Of a stretch of DNA of 64,000 nt, positions 8,031 to 16,170 are shown in pieces. This DNA is from Lactobacillus sp. ESL0791 (lineage in GTDB: Bacteria; Bacillota; Bacilli; Lactobacillales; Lactobacillaceae), in NCBI RefSeq assembly GCF_029433255.1, contig NZ_JAQTHU010000001.1:372001-436000 (forward strand). Reading direction: 5' to 3'. A model generated the notes under the pieces. The model was not told the origin of the DNA and did not search any database. It saw only the letters and a program-made list of their open reading frames with translations. The translations under genes and the position numbers were made by a program. The stretch's first letter is position 1. Each line of letters opens with the position of its first letter.

Positions 8031-8855
8031 TTATTTGTCACTATTAGTTTTAATTTTCTTGGCTGCGCGAACGTTGCTTGGAAGTTTTAATGAATCATAT
8101 TTGCCAAAGTCACTGTACTTAACAGTAATTACATAATCAAGCTTGTGGCTCTTGTCTTTGTCGCTGGCGTTGCTGTAGACCATTTCCATTGTTGCATTAT
8201 AAGCAGTAAGATTTTTGTTTTTGACCATCATTTTGATTGAAAGCTCTTTAAGCTTCAGATATTTTTCCAAAGCCTTGGAAGAGCTGGAAAGTGCCGGATT
8301 TTGTGAACCCAGGGATGCACTGGAGTCCATGTAATCTTCTAAGAAATCCTTGTCGGTAATATTGGCGGTTAACGTCGCATTATCGTTTGTTTGCTTTACT
8401 TTGCCAACCTTAGTTATTTCGGTAGATAACTTTTTTGCGATTTGCGGCATTGCTTGATTATCCATCATTTTTTTCATTGACTCTTGGGTACCGGCTGGAA
8501 GGGCTTGTTTGTACCAAGCTGTCTTGCTATCTTGAGCGGGATTCTTAATATAGATATTCTTGGCATCCATCCAAGCTTCCGTTTGAGAAGAAGACGAAGC
8601 ATTGGTTTTTACGTAATAGTGCATGATAACTGCGTTAGCCGTCGAAAAAGTTGCGTTGCTACTGACTTTTCTTTTATTATCAGCAATTGTCATCGTCATA
8701 TCTTCCTGGAGTTTGCCGCTTTTGGCAGATTTTAAGTCTTTTTTGGCAATTGAAACGACCTGCTCCTTGCTTAGGGTATTGTTTTGCTGCGAACAGCCTG
8801 CGGTGAATAGTGCCGATGTCATTGCCAGACCGACAAGTAATCTTTTTAGTTTCAT
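8031..8855 (-). CDS. Putative lipoprotein, paralogue of the next gene
   Basis: The 274-residue precursor has a short lipoprotein signal with lipobox LFTAGC (Cys21), so it should be lipid-anchored on the outer face of the membrane. The mature part is mostly beta-strand-like, beginning with an SKEQVVSIAKKDLKSAKSG helix. This matches the DUF6612-type lipoproteins of Lactobacillus that resemble LolA/LppX-like lipid-binding folds. Its neighbour at 8999 shares length, signal peptide, the 'K(E/T)QV..IAKKD.KSG' start and the '(K/D)...KLP.N..AAK' end, so the two are tandem duplicates. Each has its own hairpin, so they may be transcribed separately. The ligand is unknown; the lipid-binding idea is inference from fold resemblance. 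Confidence 0.75.
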   Translation of the reverse strand: MKLKRLLVGLAMTSALFTAGCSQQNNTLSKEQVVSIAKKDLKSAKSGKLQEDMTMTIADNKRKVSSNATFSTANAVIMHYYVKTNASSSSQTEAWMDAKNIYIKNPAQDSKTAWYKQALPAGTQESMKKMMDNQAMPQIAKKLSTEITKVGKVKQTNDNATLTANITDKDFLEDYMDSSASLGSQNPALSSSSKALEKYLKLKELSIKMMVKNKNLTAYNATMEMVYSNASDKDKSHKLDYVITVKYSDFGKYDSLKLPSNVRAAKKIKTNSDK

Positions 8856-8943
8856 AATAGTATATCTACCTCCATATTTAATTCTTTTAATTAATTATAA
8901 CCGAAAACAGACTATATTAAAACGCTATTATTAATAATTATAT

Positions 8944-8982
8944 AAAAAACATGAAGGTACTATTTAGGCTCCATGCTTTTTA
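8944..8982 (-). terminator. Probable terminator of the second lipoprotein gene
   Basis: On the minus strand the arms AAAGCATGGAG and CTTCATGTTTTT pair around a long loop and end in a T-run just after the stop at 8999. Confidence 0.55.
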
Positions 8983-8998
8983 TTATGTTATTTATTAA

Positions 8999-9799
8999 TT
9001 ACTTTTTGTTTTGATTATTGCTTTTTGGCAGTGGCTTGGCAGCTAAGGCGTTATTTGGCACTTTTAAAAAATCATGACTGCCAAAGTTGTTATATGTTTG
9101 ACTGACGCTCATCGTCATTGTTTTATCAATGCTCATGTTGACCGTGTAGGTAAAGCTAAAGAGCTTACCATTTTTGACAACAAGCTTGACCGGCATATCT
9201 TGGTATTTGCCATACTTTTGAATGCTGCGGTAGGATTGTTCCTGCTTGGCACTCTGGTTATTGGTGGTGAAAATCGGGTCGATTGCCTGCTTCATTATGC
9301 CGTGATCTTTAATTGTGGCAGTCAGGGTGTAAGTGTTTCTGCTCCGCTTCATTTTGTAAGCTTTGGTTAAAGCTGTCGGTGGATCTGCCAGCATCTTGTT
9401 ATCCATGATGGCGTCAATCATCTGGGCATAATTATGACCGGTAAGGGTTTCAAGTCCGGCCTTATACCAGCTGCTCTGGCCGTTGAAGTAGATGTTGTTT
9501 GTGTCAATCCATTCTTCCGAAGTTTGCGTTTGTCCCTTAGATTGCGTTTGGTAGTTGATATGAAAAACAGTGGGGTTACCGCCGAAGGCGGCACTAGAAG
9601 TGATGATCTGCTTGGTGGTATCGGTACCAAAGCTGATGACCTGCTTGACTTGCCCGCTCTTGAAATCCTTTTTGGCAATTTTGATTACTTGGGTTTTATT
9701 TAAAACGGGTTCGGCTGCCTTTTTTTGTTTAGCACAAGCGGCTAAGCCAAACAAGGCTGCGGTTAACAGCAAGCCCGTAATTATTTTTTTAAGTTTCAT
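8999..9799 (-). CDS. Putative lipoprotein, DUF6612-like, paralogue
   Basis: This 266-residue precursor has lipobox LFGLAAC (Cys about 22) and the same architecture as the protein at 8031. A short conserved helix (NKTQVIKIAKKDFKSG) is followed by a long beta-rich part with WIDTNNIYFNGQSSWYKAG; its paralogue has WMDAKNIYIKNPAQDS...WYKQA. The C-terminus ends in a Lys/Asn/Gln-rich tail. The pair probably arose by tandem duplication and then diverged strongly. It should sit on the outside of the membrane. No enzyme motif is visible; binding of a lipid or hydrophobic molecule is a guess from the fold family. Confidence 0.75.
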   Translation of the reverse strand: MKLKKIITGLLLTAALFGLAACAKQKKAAEPVLNKTQVIKIAKKDFKSGQVKQVISFGTDTTKQIITSSAAFGGNPTVFHINYQTQSKGQTQTSEEWIDTNNIYFNGQSSWYKAGLETLTGHNYAQMIDAIMDNKMLADPPTALTKAYKMKRSRNTYTLTATIKDHGIMKQAIDPIFTTNNQSAKQEQSYRSIQKYGKYQDMPVKLVVKNGKLFSFTYTVNMSIDKTMTMSVSQTYNNFGSHDFLKVPNNALAAKPLPKSNNQNKK

Positions 9800-9956
9800 G
9801 ATTAAATTTTCTCTTTTCTTTGCTTCTTATTATACTATTCTATCGTAAAACTAAAACTTAAGAAACGGTATTTTTAGTCCTTAACCCTATGAAAAATTTC
9901 GCTAAATGTGTAAAATGATAAGTGAAAACTTTAATTTGTAAAAAGGAGAATATTTC

Positions 9957-10649
9957 ATGTCGAAATTAGTTTTAATTCGTCACGGTCAAAGTGAATGGAA
10001 TCTTGAAAATAAATTTACCGGTTGGATTGACGTCGATTTGTCAGAAGAGGGCGTTAAGGAAGCCAAGAATGCTGGTAAATTGATTAAGGAACACGGTTTG
10101 GAGTTTGACCAAGCTTATACTTCTGTTTTGACCCGTGCGATCAAGACTTTACACTATGCACTTGAAGAAAGCGGTCAGCTTTGGGTTCCTGAAACTAAGT
10201 CATGGCGGCTGAATGAGCGTCACTATGGCGGCTTGCAGGGGTTGAACAAGAAGAAGACGGCTGAAAAGTATGGTGACGAACAAGTTCATATTTGGCGTCG
10301 TTCGTACGATGTTTTGCCGCCAAAGATTGCGGACGATTCTAAATACAGTCAGGTTCATGACCGTCGTTATGCTGACCTTGACCCACACATTATCCCGCGG
10401 ACTGAGAACTTGAAGGTCTGCCTTGAGCGGGTTATGCCTTTCTGGGAAGATCACATTGCTCCAGATTTGCTTGCTGGCAAGAACGTGATTATTGCTGCTC
10501 ATGGTAATTCTCTGCGGGCATTGACTAAGTATATTGAAAACATTTCTGATGCTGACATTATGAACTTGGAAATGAAGACTGGTGAACCAGTGGTTTACAC
10601 CTTCGATGACAAGCTTAATGTTACCAATAAGGAAAAGTTGGATGACTAA
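9957..10649 (+). CDS. gpmA: 2,3-bisphosphoglycerate-dependent phosphoglycerate mutase
   Basis: The 230-residue protein has the phosphohistidine motif [10 protein letters not shown] at its start. It also has [11 protein letters not shown] (about residues 86-96, with catalytic Glu) and the second active-site His in [12 protein letters not shown] (about 181-192). The length is typical for dimeric GpmA. It interconverts 3- and 2-phosphoglycerate in glycolysis in the cytoplasm. AAGGAGA precedes the ATG. It is monocistronic, with a terminator just downstream. Confidence 0.97.
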   Translation: MSKLVLIRHGQSEWNLENKFTGWIDVDLSEEGVKEAKNAGKLIKEHGLEFDQAYTSVLTRAIKTLHYALEESGQLWVPETKSWRLNERHYGGLQGLNKKKTAEKYGDEQVHIWRRSYDVLPPKIADDSKYSQVHDRRYADLDPHIIPRTENLKVCLERVMPFWEDHIAPDLLAGKNVIIAAHGNSLRALTKYIENISDADIMNLEMKTGEPVVYTFDDKLNVTNKEKLDD

Positions 10650-10670
10650 GGTTTAACTGAATAATTGATA

Positions 10671-10703
10671 GACTCTCTCTTGTTTTGCAGGAGAGAGTTT
10701 TTA
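10671..10703 (+). terminator. gpmA terminator
   Basis: ACTCTCTC and GAGAGAGT arms surround a short loop and are followed by a T-rich run. Confidence 0.88.
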
Positions 10704-10746
10704 TTTTGAAATATGGTTTTGCAGAGTTAAAAAGATAATTGTTTGT

Positions 10747-10752
10747 TATAAT
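10747..10752 (+). promoter_or_regulatory. -10 box of the ATPase/nuclease operon
   Basis: A consensus TATAAT lies 65 bases before the ATPase start, after the gpmA terminator. The -35 is not clear: TTGCAG at 10719 is spaced too far (22 bases). Confidence 0.45.
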
Positions 10753-10816
10753 TTGTGTTAAGTAGAGTGATAAATATAGTGCTAATAAAATTAGTACTGC
10801 TGATTGAGGCTAAGAA

Positions 10817-12148
10817 ATGAAACTAAAACTAAAGAATATCGCCGGTAGCGGTACCTCTGAAATTGAACTTAACGGCATAACGATTGTGGCAGGTGAAAAT
10901 AATGTTGGGAAGAGCACAATCGGTAAAAGCTTGTATTCTGTGTTTGAAGGCTTAAACAATTATAAAGAAAATTTAGAGATGCAGAAAAAGGCTGCACTGA
11001 ATACATTTTTTAATAAATTATTTTCGAAGCAAGATAGTAATGGTGCTGGTTCAAGAAATATTTTCGTAAATATAAATTCGTTTGTTGAAAAATTTTGCGA
11101 CCAAGTTGAAAACGATCAAAATAAACGTGTTTTATTTGATCAGAAAAATAATTTAACGGCAACAAAAAGTTTTGTTAATAATTTTTTTGAAATGTTTTTT
11201 ACTGGAATAGAAAACATTCCAGAATATGCTAAGGTTGACATTTCTAATGAAGATTGTGCTTCCTTACTTGCAATTATTAATGTGTCCGAAACTGATGGAA
11301 TAAAGCAGATTTTAAGTGATATTTTAAGATCCGAATTTCATGATCAAATTAATGATATTTCTGAAAATAATCATGGTAAAGCGATAATTTCTTTAGAAGT
11401 AGATGATCAGACATTAGAAATTCAAATTACCAATAATCGTGTAACTAACATCAATAATCTGTTTAATTTGAATCATAGTATTGAATATATTGATGATCCG
11501 TTTGCACTTGATAATGTATCTTTAGGATACTTACGACCTAAACGAGATAAAAATCGGCATGAGAACAAGCTGATTCGTAGTTTAGCTAAAAATAATGAAA
11601 AAAATGTTATTGAACAGGTAGCTGTTGATCAAAGACTAAAACCAATTTTTAAGCAAATTAATTTAGTGGCTGATGGTGAATTACAAATTAATACGGCCCC
11701 ATTTAATCGGTCATGTCAATATGTTAAGGCAGGTCAGGCTACTTCGCTAAACATTGGGAATACTTCGGCTGGATTAAAACCGTTTATTATTTTGAAAACA
11801 CTGCTTGAAAATGGAAGCTTAGAAAATGACGGTGTAATTATTTTAGATGAGCCGGAAATTCATTTGCATCCAGAATGGCAGATTAAACTAGCAGAAGTAA
11901 TTGTTCTCATTCAGAAAACATTTAACATGAAAATTCTACTTACAACTCATAGCCCATATTTTATTGAGGCAATTGAAGTTTTTTCTGCTAAATATCATGT
12001 TAGTACCAAATATTATTTGGCAGATATGGATAAAGATACTGATGAACGTACGGTTGAAGATGTGAGTGATAATATCGAAAAAATTTATGCTAAGTTGGCA
12101 CAACCACTTCAGGAACTGGAAAATTTGAGAAGTAAATATGAAAATTAA
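10817..12148 (+). CDS. RecF/OLD-like AAA ATPase of a putative defence pair
   Basis: The 443-residue ATPase has Walker A GENNVGKST (residues 26-34), an ABC-signature-like NTSAGLKP (about 314-321), Walker B VIILDEPEIHLHP (about 340-352) and a switch His in LLTTHSP (about 376-382). This order is that of SMC/RecF/OLD-type ATPases (AAA_15/AAA_21), without transporter domains. There is no Toprim nuclease at the C-terminus, unlike OLD proteins. The nuclease part appears to be encoded by the next gene, which overlaps this one by 11 bases and is thus translationally coupled. ATPases of this class power anti-phage systems such as Septu (PtuA), PARIS (AriA) and AbiL/RloA. The DNA is clearly more A/T-rich than gpmA or the aquaporin gene on either side, suggesting acquisition. 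The ATPase call is firm; the defence role is inferred. Confidence 0.82.
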   Translation: MKLKLKNIAGSGTSEIELNGITIVAGENNVGKSTIGKSLYSVFEGLNNYKENLEMQKKAALNTFFNKLFSKQDSNGAGSRNIFVNINSFVEKFCDQVENDQNKRVLFDQKNNLTATKSFVNNFFEMFFTGIENIPEYAKVDISNEDCASLLAIINVSETDGIKQILSDILRSEFHDQINDISENNHGKAIISLEVDDQTLEIQITNNRVTNINNLFNLNHSIEYIDDPFALDNVSLGYLRPKRDKNRHENKLIRSLAKNNEKNVIEQVAVDQRLKPIFKQINLVADGELQINTAPFNRSCQYVKAGQATSLNIGNTSAGLKPFIILKTLLENGSLENDGVIILDEPEIHLHPEWQIKLAEVIVLIQKTFNMKILLTTHSPYFIEAIEVFSAKYHVSTKYYLADMDKDTDERTVEDVSDNIEKIYAKLAQPLQELENLRSKYEN

Positions 12149-12755
12149 TAAGCATCTGACAGAATTATCACTCGTTAGACATTGTAAAAGCACGATTAAA
12201 GAATGCTCTTATGACGATGATAATCATGAGTACATGTTTGTTTCACCAAAAGTAGCATATAATTTTGATGCAATTAAGAATGTAATGCTCAGAGAGGTAT
12301 ATCAAAATATACCAGGGAAACCAAGTTCTAGTGATGCGTTGTTAGAAGTTGCTGGCAAGTATGTTTTTATTGAATTTAAGAATGGAAAGTTTAATAAGTT
12401 CAATGTTGAGAAAAAGATGTATGACAGTGCAATTATATTATCTGAACTGCTCAATATAACTATGCAGGAAATAAGAAGTTCTTGTTATTTTGTCCTTGTT
12501 TATAATGAAGGTAAAAATTTAGTTCAAAGTAAAAATCAAGGCTATGTTACTGATTATGCACCTGAATTGCTAAATAAAAATGATAGTCCAAGCCGCGATT
12601 ATATTGCACGACGAATTTCTAAAAATGCTAAAAAACATTTTATAAAATTTGGCTATGAGATGTTTAAAGGCTTTTTATATGCCGATGTCTATACTTCAAC
12701 CAAAGCTGAGTTTCAAGATTGGCTTGATCAAGAAGAGACTGATGAGAGAAGATAA
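12138..12755 (+). CDS. Putative PD-(D/E)xK nuclease partner
   Basis: I do not recognise a named family for this 205-residue protein. It contains a nuclease-like core: Asp66 in SSSDALLEV, then a strand ending in Glu79-Phe-Lys81 (VFIEFKNGK). The spacing (D, 13 residues, ExK) fits PD-(D/E)xK endonucleases and related restriction enzymes. Upstream, VSPKVAYNFDAIKNVMLREV could supply the family's first acidic helix. The rest is helical and charged, with no signal or membrane segment. Its start overlaps the ATPase gene by 11 bases, implying a complex with fixed stoichiometry. The likely role is effector nuclease activated by the ATPase during phage attack. It could instead be a fast-evolving subunit whose ExK is coincidental; the fold needs checking. 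Confidence 0.6.
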   Translation: MKINKHLTELSLVRHCKSTIKECSYDDDNHEYMFVSPKVAYNFDAIKNVMLREVYQNIPGKPSSSDALLEVAGKYVFIEFKNGKFNKFNVEKKMYDSAIILSELLNITMQEIRSSCYFVLVYNEGKNLVQSKNQGYVTDYAPELLNKNDSPSRDYIARRISKNAKKHFIKFGYEMFKGFLYADVYTSTKAEFQDWLDQEETDERR

Positions 12756-12843
12756 ATTTAAGAATATTAGGATGATAAAAAAGCAGATTGTAAGCAAGCA
12801 TGCTGACGATTTGTTATTTTTAGTGAGCAAAAAAGTAGACTGA
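12742..12843 (+). CDS. Small 33-residue ORF coupled to the nuclease gene
   Basis: An ATG at 12742 lies inside the end of the nuclease gene (14-base overlap, different frame) and opens a 33-codon ORF that is basic and helical (MREDKFKNIRMIKKQIVSK...). The overlap mirrors the coupling between the first two genes. It may be a small third component or an antitoxin-like peptide, or only a chance ORF. An AGAAGAG stretch sits 5-11 bases upstream. Confidence 0.3.
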   Translation: MREDKFKNIRMIKKQIVSKHADDLLFLVSKKVD

Positions 12844-12874
12844 ATATCTATACTCTAACATAATCATTAAGTAC

Positions 12875-12902
12875 GTTAATAAGCAAATTTGTTATTATTA
12901 AC
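12875..12902 (+). promoter_or_regulatory. Inverted repeat upstream of the aquaporin gene
   Basis: GTTAATAA and TTATTAAC form a perfect 8-bp inverted repeat with a 12-base centre, 38 bases before the aquaporin start. It could be an operator; there is no T-run to make it a terminator. Confidence 0.35.
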
Positions 12903-12940
12903 TGCGACATAATTTAAAAAAGTAGAGGAGTAGGTATGGA

Positions 12941-13648
12941 ATGAATGGCTTTATCGGTGAATTTTTAGGCTCGATGATTTTTATTTTACTAGGAGTGGGT
13001 GTTTGTGCCGGACAAAACCTGCAAAAAGCGAATGCGCGTAATTCCAGCTGGTTGTACATGGCTATTTCGTGGGGCTTGGCATTGACCATGGGCGTTTACG
13101 TTGCGGGGACTTTTGGCTCGCAAGGGCATTTGAATCCGGCTGTAACTATTGGCCAGGCAATTTTTGGCTTTTTCCCGTGGGCAAAAGTTTTTCCTTATTT
13201 AGCAGGACAATTTTTGGGTGCATTTGTCGGCGCAGCCTTAGTGATTTTGCATTATTATCCGCACTTTAAGGCAAGTAAAAATGAAGCAGAAGGCAATCAC
13301 GTTGGTGTTTTTGCTACCCGTCCCGCAATTAATGCCCCATTTTGGAATTTTGTTTCCGAAACGATCGGGACTTTTGCCTTTATTTTTGTTTTGCTGAACC
13401 TAGGTGATTTCACCCAAGGATTGAAACCATTTATTTGTGGCATTACCCTGGCAGCGGTTGGCGCAGCCTTGGGTTCAACAACGGGCTTCGCGCTTAATCC
13501 AGCCCGTGATTGGAGTCCGCGCCTAGTTTACACAATCTTGCCGGTTCCGAACCGTGGCAATGCTGAATGGCGTTACGCCTGGGTGCCGATGTTTGGGCCG
13601 CTTGTTGGCGGCATCTTAGCTGCTGGCTTAAAATTCATTTTGAAATAA
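12941..13648 (+). CDS. glpF: MIP-family aquaglyceroporin (glycerol facilitator)
   Basis: The 235-residue membrane protein has six hydrophobic segments and both family signature loops: LNPAVTIG (about residues 65-72) and LNPARDWSPR (about 187-196). Asp directly after the second NPAR is typical of glycerol-conducting members rather than strict water channels. It mediates passive uptake of glycerol, water and small neutral solutes through the plasma membrane. GAGGAG lies 6-11 bases before the ATG. A nearer ATG at 12936 is out of frame and ends after two codons. It is monocistronic with its own terminator; no glycerol kinase gene is adjacent, so the physiological solute is uncertain. Confidence 0.93.
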   Translation: MNGFIGEFLGSMIFILLGVGVCAGQNLQKANARNSSWLYMAISWGLALTMGVYVAGTFGSQGHLNPAVTIGQAIFGFFPWAKVFPYLAGQFLGAFVGAALVILHYYPHFKASKNEAEGNHVGVFATRPAINAPFWNFVSETIGTFAFIFVLLNLGDFTQGLKPFICGITLAAVGAALGSTTGFALNPARDWSPRLVYTILPVPNRGNAEWRYAWVPMFGPLVGGILAAGLKFILK

Positions 13649-13670
13649 AAATCAAATAGTTAATAAAGAG

Positions 13671-13706
13671 AATTCTTCAACCGCAAAAGTTGGGGAATTT
13701 TTTTAT
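13671..13706 (+). terminator. Terminator of the aquaglyceroporin gene
   Basis: AATTCTTCAAC pairs with GTTGGGGAATT (with G-T pairs), followed by a seven-T run. Confidence 0.8.
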
Positions 13707-13934
13707 AGGCATTTTAGCAAAAAACTTGTTATGATCCATTAATTTTCTTTTCTTGTACATAATGTTATTTGTTTTTAATAATAAAATATTTGTAAATATA
13801 TTTCAATAAATTATCAGGCATAATTTGTGAAGTGGTTGAAACTAAGCAGTTTTTAATACTGTTAATTTAGAATAATGTGAAACAAATAATCATTAAATTT
13901 TTCTGTAACATGCGAATGCATCAATAATTTTTTA

Positions 13935-13974
13935 CTAAACCGCTTGCATCAATGGCATGAATATGTGATACTAT
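13935..13974 (+). promoter_or_regulatory. Promoter with cre-like site for the first flavoprotein gene
   Basis: A 12-of-14 match to the CcpA-binding cre consensus (ctaAACCGCTTGCA, 13935-13948) overlaps TTGCAT (13944-13949). A -10-like TACTAT follows at 13969-13974 with a somewhat long 19-base spacer. The rest of the 370-base gap (13649-14017) is A/T-rich and shows nothing else I can name. Confidence 0.45.
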
Positions 13975-14017
13975 TATCAATAGCAAAACTATATAAAGAC
14001 AGGAGATATATTTTATT

Positions 14018-15892
14018 ATGCAATATACAAAGAACATAAATTGGGATATTGATTATGATGTCATTGTTGCAGGTTTTGGTGGTGCCGGTGCCACTGCAGC
14101 AAGATTTGCAGCAGATAATGGCGCTAAAGTGTTATTAATTGATTCTGCACCTGAAGGACATGAAGGCGGCAATACTAGGTATGCCAGTCAGTTTGTCGCA
14201 TATGAGCCGGGTGCGACCGCAGAATTTAAAGAATACCTGAAGAAATTAGCTGCACCATATGATTACGATGAAGAGCTGCTTGATACCATGGCTGATGGTG
14301 TCTCACACATGAAAGAATATTTTGAAAAGTATCTTGGGGTTGAGCCGTTTATTTACGACCGCAAGTCAGCTAATGCTCAAATTCAGGAACTGAAAAAGTT
14401 AAATACTCAGAATGCAATGGAATCAATTGGCGGGCTGCAGTCGATTATGGAGGCGATGCCTTCTTTTCCTGAATATACCAAACTGCGTGACACGGCAATT
14501 ATCGGCATGCACGCGAATTTATCTGACGGCGCATTATATAAGGCTCTGCAGCAGGAAGTAGTTAAGAGAACGGATAAAATTGATGTTTGGTACAATTCGC
14601 CTGTTTGTCACCTAATTCAGTCACCGGAAACGAAGACTGTGATGGGGGTTCAGGCCAAGAGGAATGGTCAGCTGGTTAACATTCATGCCAATAATGGTGT
14701 GATTATTACTGCTGGCGGTTTCGAAAATGACCGTGCTAAGTTGCAAATGTTCTTTGGTGTAAAAGAAATGGCTCCTTTGGGTGCAATGTATAATCACGGC
14801 GCCAGCATCAATTTGGGCTTAGAAGCAAATGCTAATCTTTTCCACCCGGGCAATTATTTAAGCAACGGGATTTACTACGGCATGACCTATAAGTACTTTG
14901 AAGGTAAACGTTCGCCATACCTAGCCAACTATGAGGAATTTTACAAAGGCAGTATTTTCTTAGCTGGTGATGACGGCTCAAGATACTTCAAAGAAGATTC
15001 TTCGCTTCGTGAAGGTTTTGTTGATAATAATGGGACTTGGGTACCGCCTTACAAACAAGTTCATCCGCATATGATTTTTGACCAAAAGAAATATGAGCAG
15101 TTATCGCAAAATCAAAATGAGTTTTTACAAAAAGCATTGGCACAGGTAACCAAAGGCGATTCACTAGAAGAACTAGCCGGTAAAATTTCCGCCGATCCGG
15201 AAGTATTAAAACGCACTGTCAATGACTTCAATTACTTTGCAGAAGAACACCGCGATTACCAATTCAATCGAAAACCAGAAAACATGACCGCTTTTGATCA
15301 AGGACCGTATTATGCAATTCCGCTGATGCTTGCTTTGACAACAACGCTTGGTGGGATTAAGCGCAATTCAAAAGCAGAAGTAATTGATGTGAACGGCAAT
15401 GCGATTCCGCATCTGTACTCTGCTGGTGAAGCCGGAAGTGCTGTTTTAAATCTTTACCAAGGTGGCTGCTGTTTAGCTGATTGTCTGATTTTTGGTAAAA
15501 TTGCCGGTGAAAATGCTGCACAAGCAAAGGCTGATAGCACGACAGACGGGCAAGCAAATTTGAATGCCACTAAACTGTCTGCTGCTGATTTGGCATCTGA
15601 CATTAAAGAAGAGGAGTATTCTACTGGTACAAACCAATATATCGGCAAGTCCCAAATTGGCATGGGCGACGAAATTGTTGTGCGGGTAACAGTTGACGAC
15701 CACAAGAACCTGAAAAATGTTGAGGTACTTAAACAGGCCGAATCCGATGATTATGGTTTGAAAGCGATCAAGGAACTGCCGCAAGAAATGGTCAAACAGA
15801 ATAGTTATGAAGTAGATGCTGTTTCTGGTGCATCAAATACCAGCCGTGGCCTAAAAGACGCTGTAAAGAATGCATTAGATAAGATTAATTAG
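14018..15892 (+). CDS. Flavoprotein reductase, FAD_binding_2 plus C-terminal FMN-bind
   Basis: The 624-residue enzyme has an N-terminal FAD dinucleotide motif (VIVAGFGGAGATAARFAA, about 15-32). A fumarate-reductase-type FAD/substrate domain runs to about 500. A C-terminal FMN-bind domain (about 535-624) contains DAVSGAS, the flavin-transfer motif where ApbE links FMN covalently. There is no signal peptide, so it works in the cytoplasm. Relatives (urocanate reductase, fumarate reductase flavocytochromes, hydroxycinnamate reductases) pass electrons from reduced flavin or NADH through FMN and FAD to a C=C bond. Paralogues at 18979 and 22424 share the N- and C-terminal blocks but differ in the middle, which suggests different substrates. 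It stands alone with its own promoter and terminator. No ApbE gene lies in the window. The substrate is unknown. Confidence 0.88.
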   Translation: MQYTKNINWDIDYDVIVAGFGGAGATAARFAADNGAKVLLIDSAPEGHEGGNTRYASQFVAYEPGATAEFKEYLKKLAAPYDYDEELLDTMADGVSHMKEYFEKYLGVEPFIYDRKSANAQIQELKKLNTQNAMESIGGLQSIMEAMPSFPEYTKLRDTAIIGMHANLSDGALYKALQQEVVKRTDKIDVWYNSPVCHLIQSPETKTVMGVQAKRNGQLVNIHANNGVIITAGGFENDRAKLQMFFGVKEMAPLGAMYNHGASINLGLEANANLFHPGNYLSNGIYYGMTYKYFEGKRSPYLANYEEFYKGSIFLAGDDGSRYFKEDSSLREGFVDNNGTWVPPYKQVHPHMIFDQKKYEQLSQNQNEFLQKALAQVTKGDSLEELAGKISADPEVLKRTVNDFNYFAEEHRDYQFNRKPENMTAFDQGPYYAIPLMLALTTTLGGIKRNSKAEVIDVNGNAIPHLYSAGEAGSAVLNLYQGGCCLADCLIFGKIAGENAAQAKADSTTDGQANLNATKLSAADLASDIKEEEYSTGTNQYIGKSQIGMGDEIVVRVTVDDHKNLKNVEVLKQAESDDYGLKAIKELPQEMVKQNSYEVDAVSGASNTSRGLKDAVKNALDKIN

Positions 15893-15915
15893 CGCGTTAC
15901 TTTAAAACAATCACG

Positions 15916-15955
15916 AAAATTCTCTAATCCGTTAAATGGGTTAGGGATTTTTTTG
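15916..15955 (+). terminator. Terminator of the first flavoprotein gene
   Basis: CTCTAATCC pairs with GGGTTAGGG around a 7-base loop and is followed by ATTTTTTT. Confidence 0.85.
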
Positions 15956-16027
15956 ATCTTACAGAAGCAAGTAATTCTGACCAAGCTTGAAGAGCTATTT
16001 ATGAAAAAATTTTGGTTTACTTGAAAC

Positions 16028-16100
16028 TTTTACACAAAGTATAAATTTTTATTAAGCTTTGAAATCGCTTTATTTATTTTGAACAAAGCAATTATATAAT
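16028..16100 (+). promoter_or_regulatory. Promoter block shared with the gene at 22424
   Basis: This 73-base stretch aligns almost without gaps to 22287-22358. Both begin TTTT(A/G)CACAAA, continue with ATAAATTTTT(A/G)TTAAG and a cre-like GAAA(t)CG, then TTGAA, and end in ATTATATAAT with the -10 box (TATAAT at 16095-16100). Such conservation outside coding sequence points to a common activator or repressor site. Confidence 0.6.
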
Positions 16101-16170
16101 ACTACTTGTAAAGATGAATAGTTTGGTGCTATTCATGTGATAAAAATTATTTGTAAAGGAGAAAAGTATC

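Noticed and set aside
8484..9848. Several plus-strand ORFs of 80-100 codons
   Set aside because: They are opposite the two lipoprotein genes, whose lipoboxes and paralogy make the minus strand the real coding strand.
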